From Melampsora larici-populina 98AG31 (Eukaryota; Basidiomycota; Pucciniomycetes; Pucciniales; Melampsoraceae): 64,000 bases of DNA. The stretch's first letter is position 1. Each line of letters opens with the position of its first letter. The stretch is taken from NCBI RefSeq assembly GCF_000204055.1, contig NW_006768812.1:62001-126000 (forward strand), given 5' to 3'. Made by a program: the position numbers and the translations under genes. This document shows positions 55,120 to 64,000 of the stretch, piece after piece. The notes beneath the pieces are model-generated. The model was not told the origin of the DNA and did no database searches. It saw only the letters and a list, made by a program, of their open reading frames with translations.

Positions 55120-56958
55120 ATGAGAGAATGGGAAGATTTCGTAGAGTTCTGCACTATCTTCGAGGAAGTAGTAGATAGAACTACCAGGAACAGACAACCA
55201 CGTCTCCCAAATAGGAATAACACCGAGTGGAAAACTCAAGCAACAGTCAATACCACCATTACCCCAAAAGCTAGCACCTCCAAGCCACTAATTGCTAGAA
55301 TACCCGGGAAATGTGATACATGTGGAAGTACGGAAAAAGGACATGACTTTAGATCATGCAGAAGAAAAGGCAAAGCAGTCAACATGATTGACCACGAAGC
55401 AGATGGAGAAAACCCATCTGACGAAGAGAAAATCAAATTTGTAAACGACGACGAATATTCATCAGACAGCGAGGATGAAAACAGCACGGTAAGAATGATT
55501 AAGACTGAACCTTTCGAAGTTATGGACATAGCATGCATAGAAAACATGATCACTAACCCAGCATTCTTTGTGGAACGATCAGCAAAAGTTAAGGACTTAG
55601 GAAGCCCATTCCTATTAGCAACATGCAATGGGTCAATTATCAATGTACTTATTGATACGGGAGCTTGTAATTCCATGATAACCCCACATATCCTAGACCG
55701 GATATGGAGAACCTGGAGAGTAGATATGAAGCCAACACAGAGGAAAACGTATCTCAGTGCTTCTGGTGAACTATTAGCACTGGGAGAAATAACCCTGCCG
55801 ATACAAATACCACATGAGACACATCCTTGTATACTTATGATAGACTTCGTAATTAAGGACTTAGGAAGCCCATTCCTATTAGCAACATGCAATGGGTCAA
55901 TTATCAATGTACTTATTGATACGGGAGCTTGTAATTCCATGATAACCCCACATATCCTAGACCGGATATGGAGAACCTGGAGAGTAGATATGAAGCCAAC
56001 ACAGAGGACAACGTATCTCAGTGCTTCTGGTGAACTATTAGCACTGGGAGAAATAACCCTGCCAATACAAATACCACATGAGACACATCCCTGTATACTT
56101 ATGATAGACTTCGTAATCATATCCGGAACAAATGTAATAGAAGTAATGATTGGGTCAGATATGATGAACACATTCCAAATGGGAATAACTTATGGTGATG
56201 AGATTAGACTTACTATTGGAAGCATTCCAGCATATTTTTCCCTGATACATGAGAAGTCTATTAACAAAGAAAGTCAACAACAAAACTACATAAGGACAAT
56301 TGAAGCATATACTAATTCCTTTAACATAGCACAACTGCAAGCCGAAGCAGAGATACCACAGCAGTGGCATGCAGGTTTAGCCAGTAAACAAATCACAGAC
56401 ACCAGGCAAATGAAATCTAGGCCTGCTGTGGGTAAATGCCACATGGTAGGAGTACACAGCCTCACGACGGTGATTATTGCAAATCAAGAAGTACAACTTC
56501 TACTCGATAGCGGAGCAGCCTGCTCAGCTGTAGGAAAAAACTTTCTAGCCTCAATTATACCGGATTGGGCAGAGAAAATCCTGCCGAAAAGCAATACCAC
56601 TTTTACCAGTTGTGGAGGATCTCTTAGAGCCGTAGGAGTGATTGAAATACCAGTCATCTTCCCTCATACGGAAGGATCTATTCGTATCCAGCCAGAATTT
56701 GTGGTAATGGAAAACGCAACACCTGCGTATTTTATCCTAGGAGACGATTTCCTGTCCTTGTATGGTATTGACATTATGCACACTTGGGAGAAATATTTCA
56801 CAATTGGAAATGATAATCGCAGGAAAAGATTTGCCTTACACAATAATAGATGTATATCCATGATAGTACCAACTAACAACAGTACACATCTTAAACAAAT
56901 ACCAAAAGATATCAGTATCTGTACAAAACTGTCCACAGAGAAATCAGAACAAATTTGA
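55120..56958 (+). CDS. Zinc-knuckle and retropepsin segment of Ty3-type Pol
   Basis: The 612-residue open segment has REWEDFVEFCTIFEEVVDRT, a Cys/His cluster (CDTCGSTEKGHDFRSC) close to a CCHC knuckle, an acidic stretch and then three aspartyl-protease-like sites. Two identical sites INVLIDTGACNSMITPHIL belong to a tandem duplication, and one diverged site reads LLLDSGAACSAVG. ILGDDFLSLYGID may be the hydrophobic-hydrophobic-Gly flap partner. It ends at TGA 56956-56958, directly followed in the same frame by ILIRKFSDTFGLG, the usual start of the RT region. That stop is therefore probably a mutation of CGA. Confidence 0.75.
   Translation: MREWEDFVEFCTIFEEVVDRTTRNRQPRLPNRNNTEWKTQATVNTTITPKASTSKPLIARIPGKCDTCGSTEKGHDFRSCRRKGKAVNMIDHEADGENPSDEEKIKFVNDDEYSSDSEDENSTVRMIKTEPFEVMDIACIENMITNPAFFVERSAKVKDLGSPFLLATCNGSIINVLIDTGACNSMITPHILDRIWRTWRVDMKPTQRKTYLSASGELLALGEITLPIQIPHETHPCILMIDFVIKDLGSPFLLATCNGSIINVLIDTGACNSMITPHILDRIWRTWRVDMKPTQRTTYLSASGELLALGEITLPIQIPHETHPCILMIDFVIISGTNVIEVMIGSDMMNTFQMGITYGDEIRLTIGSIPAYFSLIHEKSINKESQQQNYIRTIEAYTNSFNIAQLQAEAEIPQQWHAGLASKQITDTRQMKSRPAVGKCHMVGVHSLTTVIIANQEVQLLLDSGAACSAVGKNFLASIIPDWAEKILPKSNTTFTSCGGSLRAVGVIEIPVIFPHTEGSIRIQPEFVVMENATPAYFILGDDFLSLYGIDIMHTWEKYFTIGNDNRRKRFALHNNRCISMIVPTNNSTHLKQIPKDISICTKLSTEKSEQI
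55591..56118 (+). repeat. 264-bp tandem duplication inside protease
   Basis: Copies 55591-55854 and 55855-56118 follow each other directly. I find three base differences over 264 bp, one of which changes Lys to Thr. The unit is 88 codons, so frame is kept and the DTGA site is doubled. Confidence 0.95.
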
Positions 56959-57048
56959 ATACTGATCCGGAAATTCTCTGATACCTTTGGCCTGGGGCAA
57001 ATAAAAATAGGCACAATTGATAAATACGAAGTCGAGATCAAATTAACA

Positions 57049-57639
57049 GTGGAAGCACCATGGCCACCCATCTTAAGAAAACCAGCCTACCCAGCAAGCC
57101 CTAGAAATAGAATTGAACTTGAAAGACACACAAACGAGTTAATTAACCTAGGAATACTGAGGAAAGTAGGTCAAAATGAAGAAGTAGATATAACTACTCC
57201 GTGCGTAGTAGCTTGGCACGGGGGCAAATCACGCGTCTGCGGGGATTTCAGAGCACTTAATGCCTACACAGTCCCAGACAGATACCCCATGCCAAGGATA
57301 GAACAAGTGATAACTAATCTAGCAAAAGCAAAGTTCATCACCACGATGGATTTGATGAAGGGATTTCACCAAAATAAAATAGCAGCTAACAGTAAAAAAT
57401 TCCTACGTATAATTTCCCACTTAGGAATATTCGAATATCAGCGAATGCCCTTTGGTATTAAAAACGCACCGTCATTCTTTCAGAGAATGATGGACACGGA
57501 GTTTCATGATGAACTCAGGCAAGGCAGAGTAATAGTTTATATCGACGACATCATAATTTTTCATGAAACCTGGGAAGAACATTTAGAATGTGTAACAACC
57601 ATCTTACACAAACTCAACAAACTTGGAGCCACAGTCTCT
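57049..57639 (+). pseudogene. Ty3-type reverse transcriptase, 5' part
   Basis: The frame has RT motifs in order: KSRVCGDFRALNAYTVPDRY, MPRIEQ, KFITTMDLMKGFHQNKIA, FEYQRMPFGIKNAPSFFQRM and the catalytic VIVYIDDIIIF. Reading stops because the MITE at 57640 entered right after GATVS; the coding sequence resumes at 58390 with LEKCKFGFDEVKALGHI. Without the MITE and one copy of its TCT target the frame is continuous. The stop upstream at 56956 separates it from the protease segment. Confidence 0.9.
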
Positions 57640-58386
57640 CACTACACCAAATCAATAATTTACCATGGAGTTTAGAAAAGTCAAGATGTAGGAAATTCTC
57701 AGCAATGCATGAGAGGTAGGAAAAAATTGAAAAAATTATGGTTGAATCAGTCTGTGATTTCCCATCATTTTGCATATTTTTTCATATTTTTACCTTGAGT
57801 TTTGAAGTCGTTCCATAGAAAAATGATTTTGGGGTGTATTTGGTCAGAAACTCAAATTTTGTCCAAAACTACCCAGGCTTGGGCAGAAACTTTTCAACAC
57901 TCACAAATACAACTATTTTCTTTTTATCAATTTGGCAGTTGCACATTATGAAACCCACATACTGGATCTACAGTTTCCATTTGGATGCTAAAACCCTTGC
58001 AGAACAGATTTATAAGCTTTTCTAGCTTTGCTGTTGGGGACGGTGATTGCTGTACCTTCTTCATTTTTGGACACACACCACTCATTCTAATGTGTATCTG
58101 GTAAATTAAACATGTAGCTTTCAGAATGGACAGACATTCCAGATGTTGTCACAAAATTGACAACTTTATTGGTATCACAAGATTAATGCCTCCATGACTG
58201 CCAGTTTGGGACATAAACTGAGTTTCTGACCTGATATACACTGCTGCTGTAAAAATCTGTAAAAATATGCAAAATTATGGGCACACACAGGGGAATGCAA
58301 CCCTTCTTTTTCCACATTTTTTTGACCCCTTCCACCTTGTGTATAATTTTCTAAACTCAGCGGTAAATTTGCAATCTGGCGTAGTG
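57640..58386. mobile_element. CACTA-type MITE inside Ty3-type RT, 747 bp
   Basis: The left end CACTACACCAAATCAATAAT and the right end, reverse-complemented CACTACGCCAGATTGCAAAT, share CACTAC.CCA.AT, AATTTACC and GAGTTTAG. The target duplication is TCT on both sides (57637-57639 and 58387-58389), and removal of the element restores the RT frame. Non-coding, AT-rich interior with CATATTTTTTCATATTTTTA. The family is shared with the 45933 gap edge and 63257. Confidence 0.95.
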
Positions 58387-58582
58387 TCTTTAGAAAAATG
58401 CAAATTTGGCTTTGACGAAGTGAAAGCACTAGGTCACATCGTCTCCGGCCTTACTCTGGCTATAGATCAAAACAAAGTCGCAGCTATTTTGCATAAACCC
58501 CTTCCACAGACAGTTAAAGAAATACAGAGCTTTTTGGGCTTCTCGAGTTACTACCGAATGTATCTCAAGGCTTATTCTAAAA
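58387..58582 (+). pseudogene. Ty3-type RT, 3' part, cut by Helitron-like end
   Basis: It reads LEKCKFGFDEVKALGHIVSG, LAIDQNKVAAIL and EIQSFLGFSSYYRMYLKAYS, the RT thumb and the FLGxxxYYR connection motif. The homology ends at 58582, exactly at the CTAG of the Helitron-like terminus, so RNase H and integrase were displaced to beyond the other end of that element. Confidence 0.9.
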
Positions 58583-58608
58583 CTAGCACTTTAGCGGCGG
58601 GCGCCGCT
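58583..58608 (-). mobile_element. Helitron-like 3' terminus, site 3
   Basis: On the minus strand: hairpin AGCGGCG-CC-CGCCGCT (58608-58593), 6 bases, then CTAG (58586-58583) followed by T. It abuts the interrupted Ty3-type RT, which independently marks the element boundary at the same base. The body extends rightward. Confidence 0.75.
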
Positions 58609-59012
58609 GCCAGACGCCATGGCAAGAGATGTTAAGTCACCCAAAAAGGAAAGGGTAAAATTACCATTGTGGTTAACTTAAATTTATACCTTATTCTTAA
58701 AAGGTTTCATTCTAATATGTCTTTTACTACAAACACTCCCAACATCACCAATGTTACCAATCCATTGTACATTTTTGATACCAAGATTGATGAGAAAAAA
58801 CCAAATGTTTTTGGGCTAGAGGAGAAAGGAAGATTGAATAGCTTTAATATAGATTTGAATCAAGGTAGCAGAAAAGAAAAAGAACAGATTGAGGAGATTT
58901 GAATTGAAAGAGAAATTAAGGTTGAGAAAAAATCTTATAAACATGATTTTGATTGGTTTTTGATTGAAATTTTGATTTAATGAACTCTTTATCAAAAGTC
59001 CAAGTTGAATTT
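58609..59012. other. No gene recognised, probable Helitron interior
   Basis: AT-rich. A short plus-strand open frame at 58669-58902 has no known match. Confidence 0.35.
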
Positions 59013-59162
59013 TTAACAATATTTCACAGAAAACATATCCCTTGTAGAACCACCATTGAAATTCAACACATAAGATCCTTCATTAAGTGCATAGACAGCA
59101 CCACACTGAGGTTTTTGACCACGATTAGATTTCAATATTGGGCAGTTGAGGCATGAGGTATT
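59013..59162 (-). CDS. Cysteine-rich terminal exon, unrecognised
   Basis: Minus-strand exon candidate reading NNTSCLNCPILKSNRG, QKPQCGAVYALNEGSYVLNF and GGSTRDMFSVKYC with a TAA right after the last Cys. It has four cysteines in about 50 residues, including CxxC and a terminal Cys, a pattern seen in small secreted proteins of rust fungi. No upstream exon or signal peptide could be identified (an AAAG acceptor near 59163 is plausible). Function unknown; the effector idea is only a possibility. Confidence 0.3.
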   Translation of the reverse strand, partial: NTSCLNCPILKSNRGQKPQCGAVYALNEGSYVLNFNGGSTRDMFSVKYC

Positions 59163-59440
59163 GTTCTTTCAATATTTTGTTTCAAGATGACTTTACTGGG
59201 TGGAGATGCTCATGGTTTAACTTTCATATATTGTAAGCCTTCTGATTAGCTAAGAGATATGATTCAGTTCATAAACAATAGATTTTGATTAGCAAACTTT
59301 GATGAATTTAGTAACAATCTCAACTGCAACTTGTTTGCAAGAAAGATTATAGGATACAAACAAAGATTTAAGAAAATCAAAGCAGTGAACAATTTTCATT
59401 GGGAAAATCACCTTCAAAACCTTCTGCATATATTTGACAA

Positions 59441-59605
59441 ACAACCAAATTCAATTCAATTTCTTCTCAGATAATTCTCGTGGATTTTCTTTCTTAAAAA
59501 ATAGACCTTCTGCATACATTGAAGGAAAGACCAAAATCAATCCAATTTCTTATGAGATAATTCTTGTGGAATTTCTTTCTTCCAAAAATTGCCAACAGTA
59601 TCCTT
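59441..59605 (+). repeat. Diverged direct duplication, about 75-90 bp
   Basis: Two adjacent copies share CAAATTTCTT-like starts, GAGATAATTCT(C/T)GTGGA and TTTCTTTCTT. They are about 85 percent alike by eye. A plus-strand open frame across it (59434-59655) is probably fortuitous. Confidence 0.6.
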
Positions 59606-60181
59606 GGATAAATTTAATTCAACTTGAGCTGTATGACTTTGACAAAACCCTGTGATTTCAAAACCCAAGTCCTGAACACCTCTGGGGTTCTACTAAATTG
59701 TGACCACAGATTGCAATTCCAATTTGATTTGAGATTTATGGTCCTAGTAATGTTTCTGATAAGACAATAAAAATGGGATTATTGTTGTGTTGAGGCATGG
59801 GTGAAGTGGAATGAGTAGCATTAAATGCCATACAGATCAAAACAATATCAGTAAATCACAACTTTGAATTGAAGTTCTTTCAAGTAAACCAACTGGTAGT
59901 ATAGTAAAAATGAGTCTACGTTTGATTACAAAAAATCTAACCAGAGGTTGAGTATTACGCCATCCCCATTTACTTAAACGTTTCTGAGCCTTTTCAACCG
60001 GAGGAATGTCTCATTTTTCAATATAATTTCCTCATTAAGATTTTGGTTTGTTTCTGGATTTTGTTGATTTGATCAAAATATTTTCTAGATTTAGAAAGTT
60101 TATGTTTAAAAGACCTTTTGATCATTCAACTAATTTGAGTCATTGAGATCAAAAAAACAGCTGATCATTCAGCTGAAAGTC

Positions 60182-61322
60182 TTAAAAATTTTGCTTCTTC
60201 GGTGTGATAAATAGATACTTGGTGTGAGCTTTTGTACGCTGATCAAGATGAGGAGTTGACAATGAAGGATTACTATCTTCTGTAGTACGGGATTTCTTTA
60301 GATTACAAGAGACTTTGAACAGTTCATTGAATTCTAGGTTTGAGATGTTGAGAATTGATTGACAGATGTATAGACCTATTGGAGACTCATCATGAAATCC
60401 AATAGTTCTGATTTCATTAGGGTTATTGTGATAAAGTGATCCAATAACACAGTTTTTTCTATTTACTCTCAACTACCAAGTCAACTTTTGATATCTATGT
60501 TCATTCATGGCTTGTTCATCAATCACATTCAAGGTCGATTTGTTGACAGAACCAAAATGAAATCCTTCAAGTCTAATTTGATCTACTGCATCTGATGCTT
60601 GGTGAACGATTTCTCCAAAGCAATTAACTGTACCAAGTTTTAAAAGAAAGAACCCCGTTTGATTAGCTCCTCTCAGAACCACTTTGGATGTTGGCTGAAA
60701 GCCACAACTCACCTAATCTTTTCCTGGTACCAATTCATAATCACCACCATAAGAATGGTCTTGGCTGTTCTCTTTCAAAATGAAAGTAGCTCAACACAAG
60801 TTGTGAAAACAAATCAAAGAAAATTCAGCAGCAGCACAAAAGTTAGCACACTCGATGATACCAGAAGGAATGAAGAGTCCAGGATGAGATTCATGAATGG
60901 CCTTGCGACCAGTTGAACCTTCGAGATCAGAGTCGATGCAAATTCCTTTGGATGTAACATCCTCTTTTGACATCGTGTCTAAGACCATGCAGTCATCCAT
61001 TTCCTTAGTACTGCCAGTGTATAGGTATGGCGAGGTAGATGGGACAACAACTGGAAGATCGTAGCCACGTTATCATTGTATTCTCAATCCTGGAGGTCTT
61101 CAAACGCAGAAGTAGATGATTGATTAATAATCGAGACAAGTGCAATGGTCAAACAAAACGAACCTACATTATTAAGGTTAATGAACAATGTGATGTTGAG
61201 ATTTCGAGCCTCAGTAAGTCTGGCTGCTTCGGCGTCATTGCCCTCTTGCTGCGAACCATCTGGACCGAGACATGATACGGTCCTGTGCTGGTGGGCAAGT
61301 GCAATATTGTTGACAAGAGGCC
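60182..61322 (-). pseudogene. Transketolase-like protein, decayed
   Basis: Minus-strand pieces in order. 61322-61168 reads PLVNNIALAHQHRTVSCLGP, DGSQQEGNDAEAARLTEARN and LNITLFINLNN, the thiamine-diphosphate GDGS...N block in altered form (GPDGSQQEG). 61000-60791 reads MVLDTMSKEDVTSKG, ICIDSDLEGSTGRKAIHESH and PSGIIECANFCAAA, the start of the pyrimidine-binding domain. 60712-60473 reads IRLEGFHFGSVNKSTLNVID; a TAG follows at 60475-60473 and the frame goes on to 60182. Order and motifs match transketolase-type enzymes. The frame change after FCAAA, the TAG and the degraded linking regions show a non-functional copy. Confidence 0.65.
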
Positions 61323-62092
61323 CTGAAAGTCCAAATCAATGAAATACAGAATGAGTGCACTGTTGCTACAAAGACTGGCAAGTTTGAAATCACTCACACA
61401 TGTGGCCCAATCAACCGCTACTGAACTTGACACCACAAATGATTAGCGCATGTGATAGATCCTCGGGTGTGAGAGGTAATGGCAAAGCTGGAATAAATTG
61501 CTTGATGATATCAGACCATGAACAAGACTGTGTGGCTTTGAAACCCTCGTAATCGGGATCTGTGTGGCTTTGAACTCGTAATCGGGATCTGTGCGGCTTT
61601 GAACCCCTTGTAATCAGGACTGTAAAGATCTGGACCTATGATTCCAAGTGCGCCAGAGAAAATAGAACATGTCATACCAAAATGAAACTTGACGTAATAA
61701 GCTTGCATATTTGAATATTAAATAGAATCTCACCTGACATGAATGTGACACTGTTTTCGATAAAAGGAGGACCCTGGAATACCCCTATGGAGGTGGGTGA
61801 CGTAAAAAAGCCAGTTTCGCTGGTGAAGTTTTGGAAAAATCTTAAATAATCACCTTTCAGGACACGTACATACGCGGGTTTTTAATTTTTAGACCCCGAA
61901 AAGTCCACTTTTTGGTCACGCACCTCAAAAAAAAAAAATTAAAAAAAAAAAAAATCTTGGGTCCCAAATATGCGTGTAAGACTTGTATTTCATCACATAA
62001 AGCTTGTATCATTGGGATTATTTCTTAGTTACAAGTCGTTGTAGTCATGAATTCCATCATGTACATGAATTCATATATATAATATTCAAGTA
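61323..62092. other. Mixed region with tandem repeat, upstream of transketolase-like pieces
   Basis: The minus strand 61708-61511 reads CSIFSGALGIIGPDLYSPDY and then a repeated DYKGFKAAQ-type stretch, and around 61500 DIIKQFIPALPLPLTPEDLS. Both look coding, and the second may be the N-terminal part of the transketolase-like gene. The remainder (61780-62092) is AT-rich and non-coding, with A runs at 61929-61957. Confidence 0.35.
61543..61625 (-). repeat. About 30-bp tandem repeat, three copies
   Basis: Three copies of GTGTGGCTTTGAA...CTCGTAATCGGGATCT, with lengths 32, 29 and about 32. The unequal lengths change reading frame between copies. Confidence 0.85.
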
Positions 62093-62310
62093 TTAGTCAG
62101 AGATATCCCCATCATTGGGACGGGATTCCAATTGTGCTAATTCATCATAATAGCGGTCAATCAATCTGTCGAGATGCACAGATCCAACCATGTCACGTAT
62201 GACTGATGGCATCAAATAGCAACCATTCCCACAATCAACAAAGGTCGAACCAGCAGAAGGCCCAAATACATATACACCAGGGGGTAAGTGACACGTTCCA
62301 AAAGTAGGAT
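62093..62310 (-). CDS. Hypothetical C-terminal coding segment
   Basis: The minus strand reads PTFGTCHLPPGVYVFGPSAG, STFVDCGNGCYLMPSVIRDM, VGSVHLDRLIDRYYDELAQL and a short acidic end at TAA 62095-62093. The sequence is complex and protein-like. I do not recognise it. It is probably the last exon of the same gene as the segments at 62642-63250. Confidence 0.35.
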
Positions 62311-62641
62311 CAATAGTGTTACGGACACGTTACAACATTTCAATTGTTTTGGAACGTGTCCGGGAGGTGTTCAGGTTTTACGGAACAGAAACGCTGCCAT
62401 CACGTAGCAGTCACCGAAAAGCAGGCTGCATTCAAGAGTGCTGGACCCATCGATTGACAGCTCAGCCGAGCAAAGAATGACGAGGTCAAACACATCGCAT
62501 CACAACCAGATGGTTGCACTTGGGTCAAGGTATTGTCTCATCCGAGTCTTGACCAACCTTCATACCATCTGTGACTATGATTTTTGGTCGTTTTGAACCC
62601 ACAAAAACCGGTGAAAATGACTGATTGTCACACGGTTCTCC

Positions 62642-63250
62642 TCATTTCGTTACCGGAACCACTTTGTCTTGGTTCTCGCAACAGGATTCCTGGACACGTT
62701 TCCAGAACAATCCGAGGCCGAGGAAGTTTACCCCCTGGTGTACTACGTCAGTAGCATCCAAGAGAGAATATGTCAAAGCAGTCGATTCCAAGCCTTGGGT
62801 CGGTGTAATGACTGGATAAGCCGGGTTGTAAAAGAGGATTTGCACAGCTATGTGTGACAAACCCTTCCTCGCATCGGCACTTGTCACAAAGGCGTGTTTT
62901 TTGTTGACCAGCTTGTAAACGACAAGTGTTTTCGCCAATTACAAAGTCTACAAATGAGAAATGCATCAGACTTGTTATAACCAAAGTCGAGAAAGAAACT
63001 TACATGATTCTTAATCAAAATGATGAAGCTTCCGGGCTTGATAGGGTTCGAGCGCTTGATTTCGCCGCTGTCAAGGAGCCCTTGCAAGTGGGCTTGACCG
63101 AATGTTGCCGTATTTCTGACAATTCCAGATAGATTCATCTTGACGTTGATATTCCATCGGTGTCGACGTGCCTCGCCAGTTGGAACTTCCTCCAGGTTTT
63201 TGAAGCATACTGCGATGATCTTTGAGCACGCACTTGCATTCAAACCTCCA
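62642..63250 (-). CDS. Hypothetical multi-exon coding segments
   Basis: Two minus-strand segments: about 63250-62995 (KIIAVCFKNLEEVPTGEARR, NLSGIVRNTATFGQAHLQGL, PIKPGSFIILIKNH then a GTAAGT donor) and 62920-62642 (YKLVNKKHAFVTSADARKGL, FYNPAYPVITPTQGLESTAL, LDATDVVHQGVNFLGLGLFW). Both are complex and joined by a plausible intron. No family is recognised. The 5' end is cut by the MITE that begins at 63257. Confidence 0.4.
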
Positions 63251-63256
63251 CTCTTA

Positions 63257-64000
63257 CACTGCGCCAAATTGAAAATTTACCGTGGAGTTTAGAAAATTGA
63301 GCAGACATAGAAAATTATAGAGAAGCTGGCAAGGGTCAGAAAAATATGAAAAAATCTTGGGAGGGCCCTTTGATGCATTCCAATTGTCTGGCATATTTTT
63401 TCATATTTTTAAAACCACAATGCATATAATACTACACAAAATATAATATCTTCTGGGCAGAAAATATAAAAACCAACAAACAGTGATATTGAGTAGTCTT
63501 GGAGAGAGACAAAAATACACAAAAATATGCATATTGTTCCTATGGCTGAGACCTTGGATTTGAGTATTTTTTGTATTTTTAGTGTGCAGATTGTTGATTG
63601 TACTAACAAAAAACCTCCAAGTTTCTCAGATTACAACCTGTAACACGGATTGGAATTTGGCCACTGGAATTCTATATCCCTCATATCTTTTGCAATTCTG
63701 GGTCAAAACACTTGGTAGTTAGCTGATTAGGAAGCCATTAAGTGCATTTGAATGTTATGCCAATGCGTCAAATCTGTAGCTCCGCTACAAAAAAACCTAT
63801 TTGTCTTCAAAACAATTTCCTATATAGCCACATAGATATTCTTTGGGATTAGATGCAGGTTTTTTGTCTCAATGACAGATATAGTCACAGAGTTTGGCTT
63901 TCCAATGAACAAAAAATCAAGTGGTTTGACCAAGAATTGACAAATATATAAGGGATTGTTGAATTCAAATTATGCCCTCCAATGTCTGTTACAGGTTGCA
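63257..64000. mobile_element. CACTA-type MITE, left end, runs off window
   Basis: It starts CACTGCGCCAAATTGAAAAT and continues with TTTACCGTGGAGTTTAG, matching the left end of the 57640 MITE. The interior block AAAATATGCATATTGTTCCT...GAGTATTTTTTGTATTTTTA and GTACTAACAA matches the arm of the 36701 element, showing that these belong to one broader family. The right end is outside the window. Confidence 0.7.

Larger units (their letters stand above)
52526..58582 (+). mobile_element. Ty3-type retrotransposon, decayed and interrupted
   Basis: Coding order on the plus strand is gag-like (53.0-55.1 kb), zinc-knuckle-like segment, retropepsin-like domains (55.6-56.8 kb) and reverse transcriptase (57049-57639 and 58387-58580). 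A MITE splits RT and the 3' part ends at a Helitron-like terminus at 58583. RNase H, integrase and 3' LTR are absent. Lesions are one frameshift near 54920 and TGA codons at 55111 and 56956. Confidence 0.85.

Noticed and set aside
55236..56171. 311-residue minus-strand open frame
   Set aside because: It is antisense to the protease segment; its repeated blocks simply mirror the 264-bp duplication.
1..64000. CRISPR array, rRNA or standard tRNA genes
   Set aside because: No regularly spaced direct repeats with unique spacers were seen, and no full cloverleaf with A and B boxes could be drawn. The gene structure is eukaryotic.

Overview
The window is eukaryotic and most likely comes from a basidiomycete fungus, probably a rust (Pucciniales). 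Genes are split by short introns with GT..AG ends, base composition is AT-rich, and fungal-type transposable elements of many superfamilies are nested in one another. Degenerate copies of several fungal housekeeping genes are also present. I saw no bacterial-type operons, CRISPR array, rRNA or convincing tRNA. A 100-base N run at 45799-45898 marks an assembly gap.

Layout. 1-2190: minus-strand gag-like part of a DIRS-type retroelement that runs off the left edge. 2435-6075: two tandem copies of a seven-exon PRXL2/AAED1-type thioredoxin-fold gene, the most host-like and intact coding sequence here. 6448-9554: complete hAT transposon with 8-bp target duplication. 9662-10989: complete Tc1/mariner element with one nonsense codon. 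10992-14341: two non-autonomous inverted-end elements. 15386-20934: a ten-exon CMC/EnSpm-like transposase gene with one stop, then a three-exon gene with a 42-bp tandem repeat. 21392 onward: a Helitron-like 3' end followed by AT-rich, gene-poor DNA. 27009-33523: a near full-length DIRS-type element (gag, RT-RNase H with a spliced intron, tyrosine recombinase). 33947-35722: an eight-exon unrecognised gene with an acidic tail. 35886: second Helitron-like end. 36701-37517: CACTA-type MITE. 41884-42650: internally deleted PIF/Harbinger element.

44.6-49.2 kb holds decayed pieces of host genes: allantoicase, a probable mitochondrial ribosomal protein uL24m, Usb1 and Vac8. 52.5-58.6 kb is a Ty3-type retrotransposon with a duplicated protease segment. 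It is interrupted by a CACTA-type MITE (57640-58386) and then truncated by a third Helitron-like end (58583). 59-63.3 kb holds a short cysteine-rich terminal exon, a decayed transketolase-like gene and unrecognised minus-strand coding segments. Another CACTA-type MITE starts at 63257.

Taken together this is a transposon-rich accessory region. The three Helitron-like 3' ends share the same hairpin, spacing, CTAG terminus and following T. Nearly all premature stops in the elements are TGA preceded by T, as expected from C-to-T change at TpCpG. Several insertions have exact target duplications, so their order can be read.
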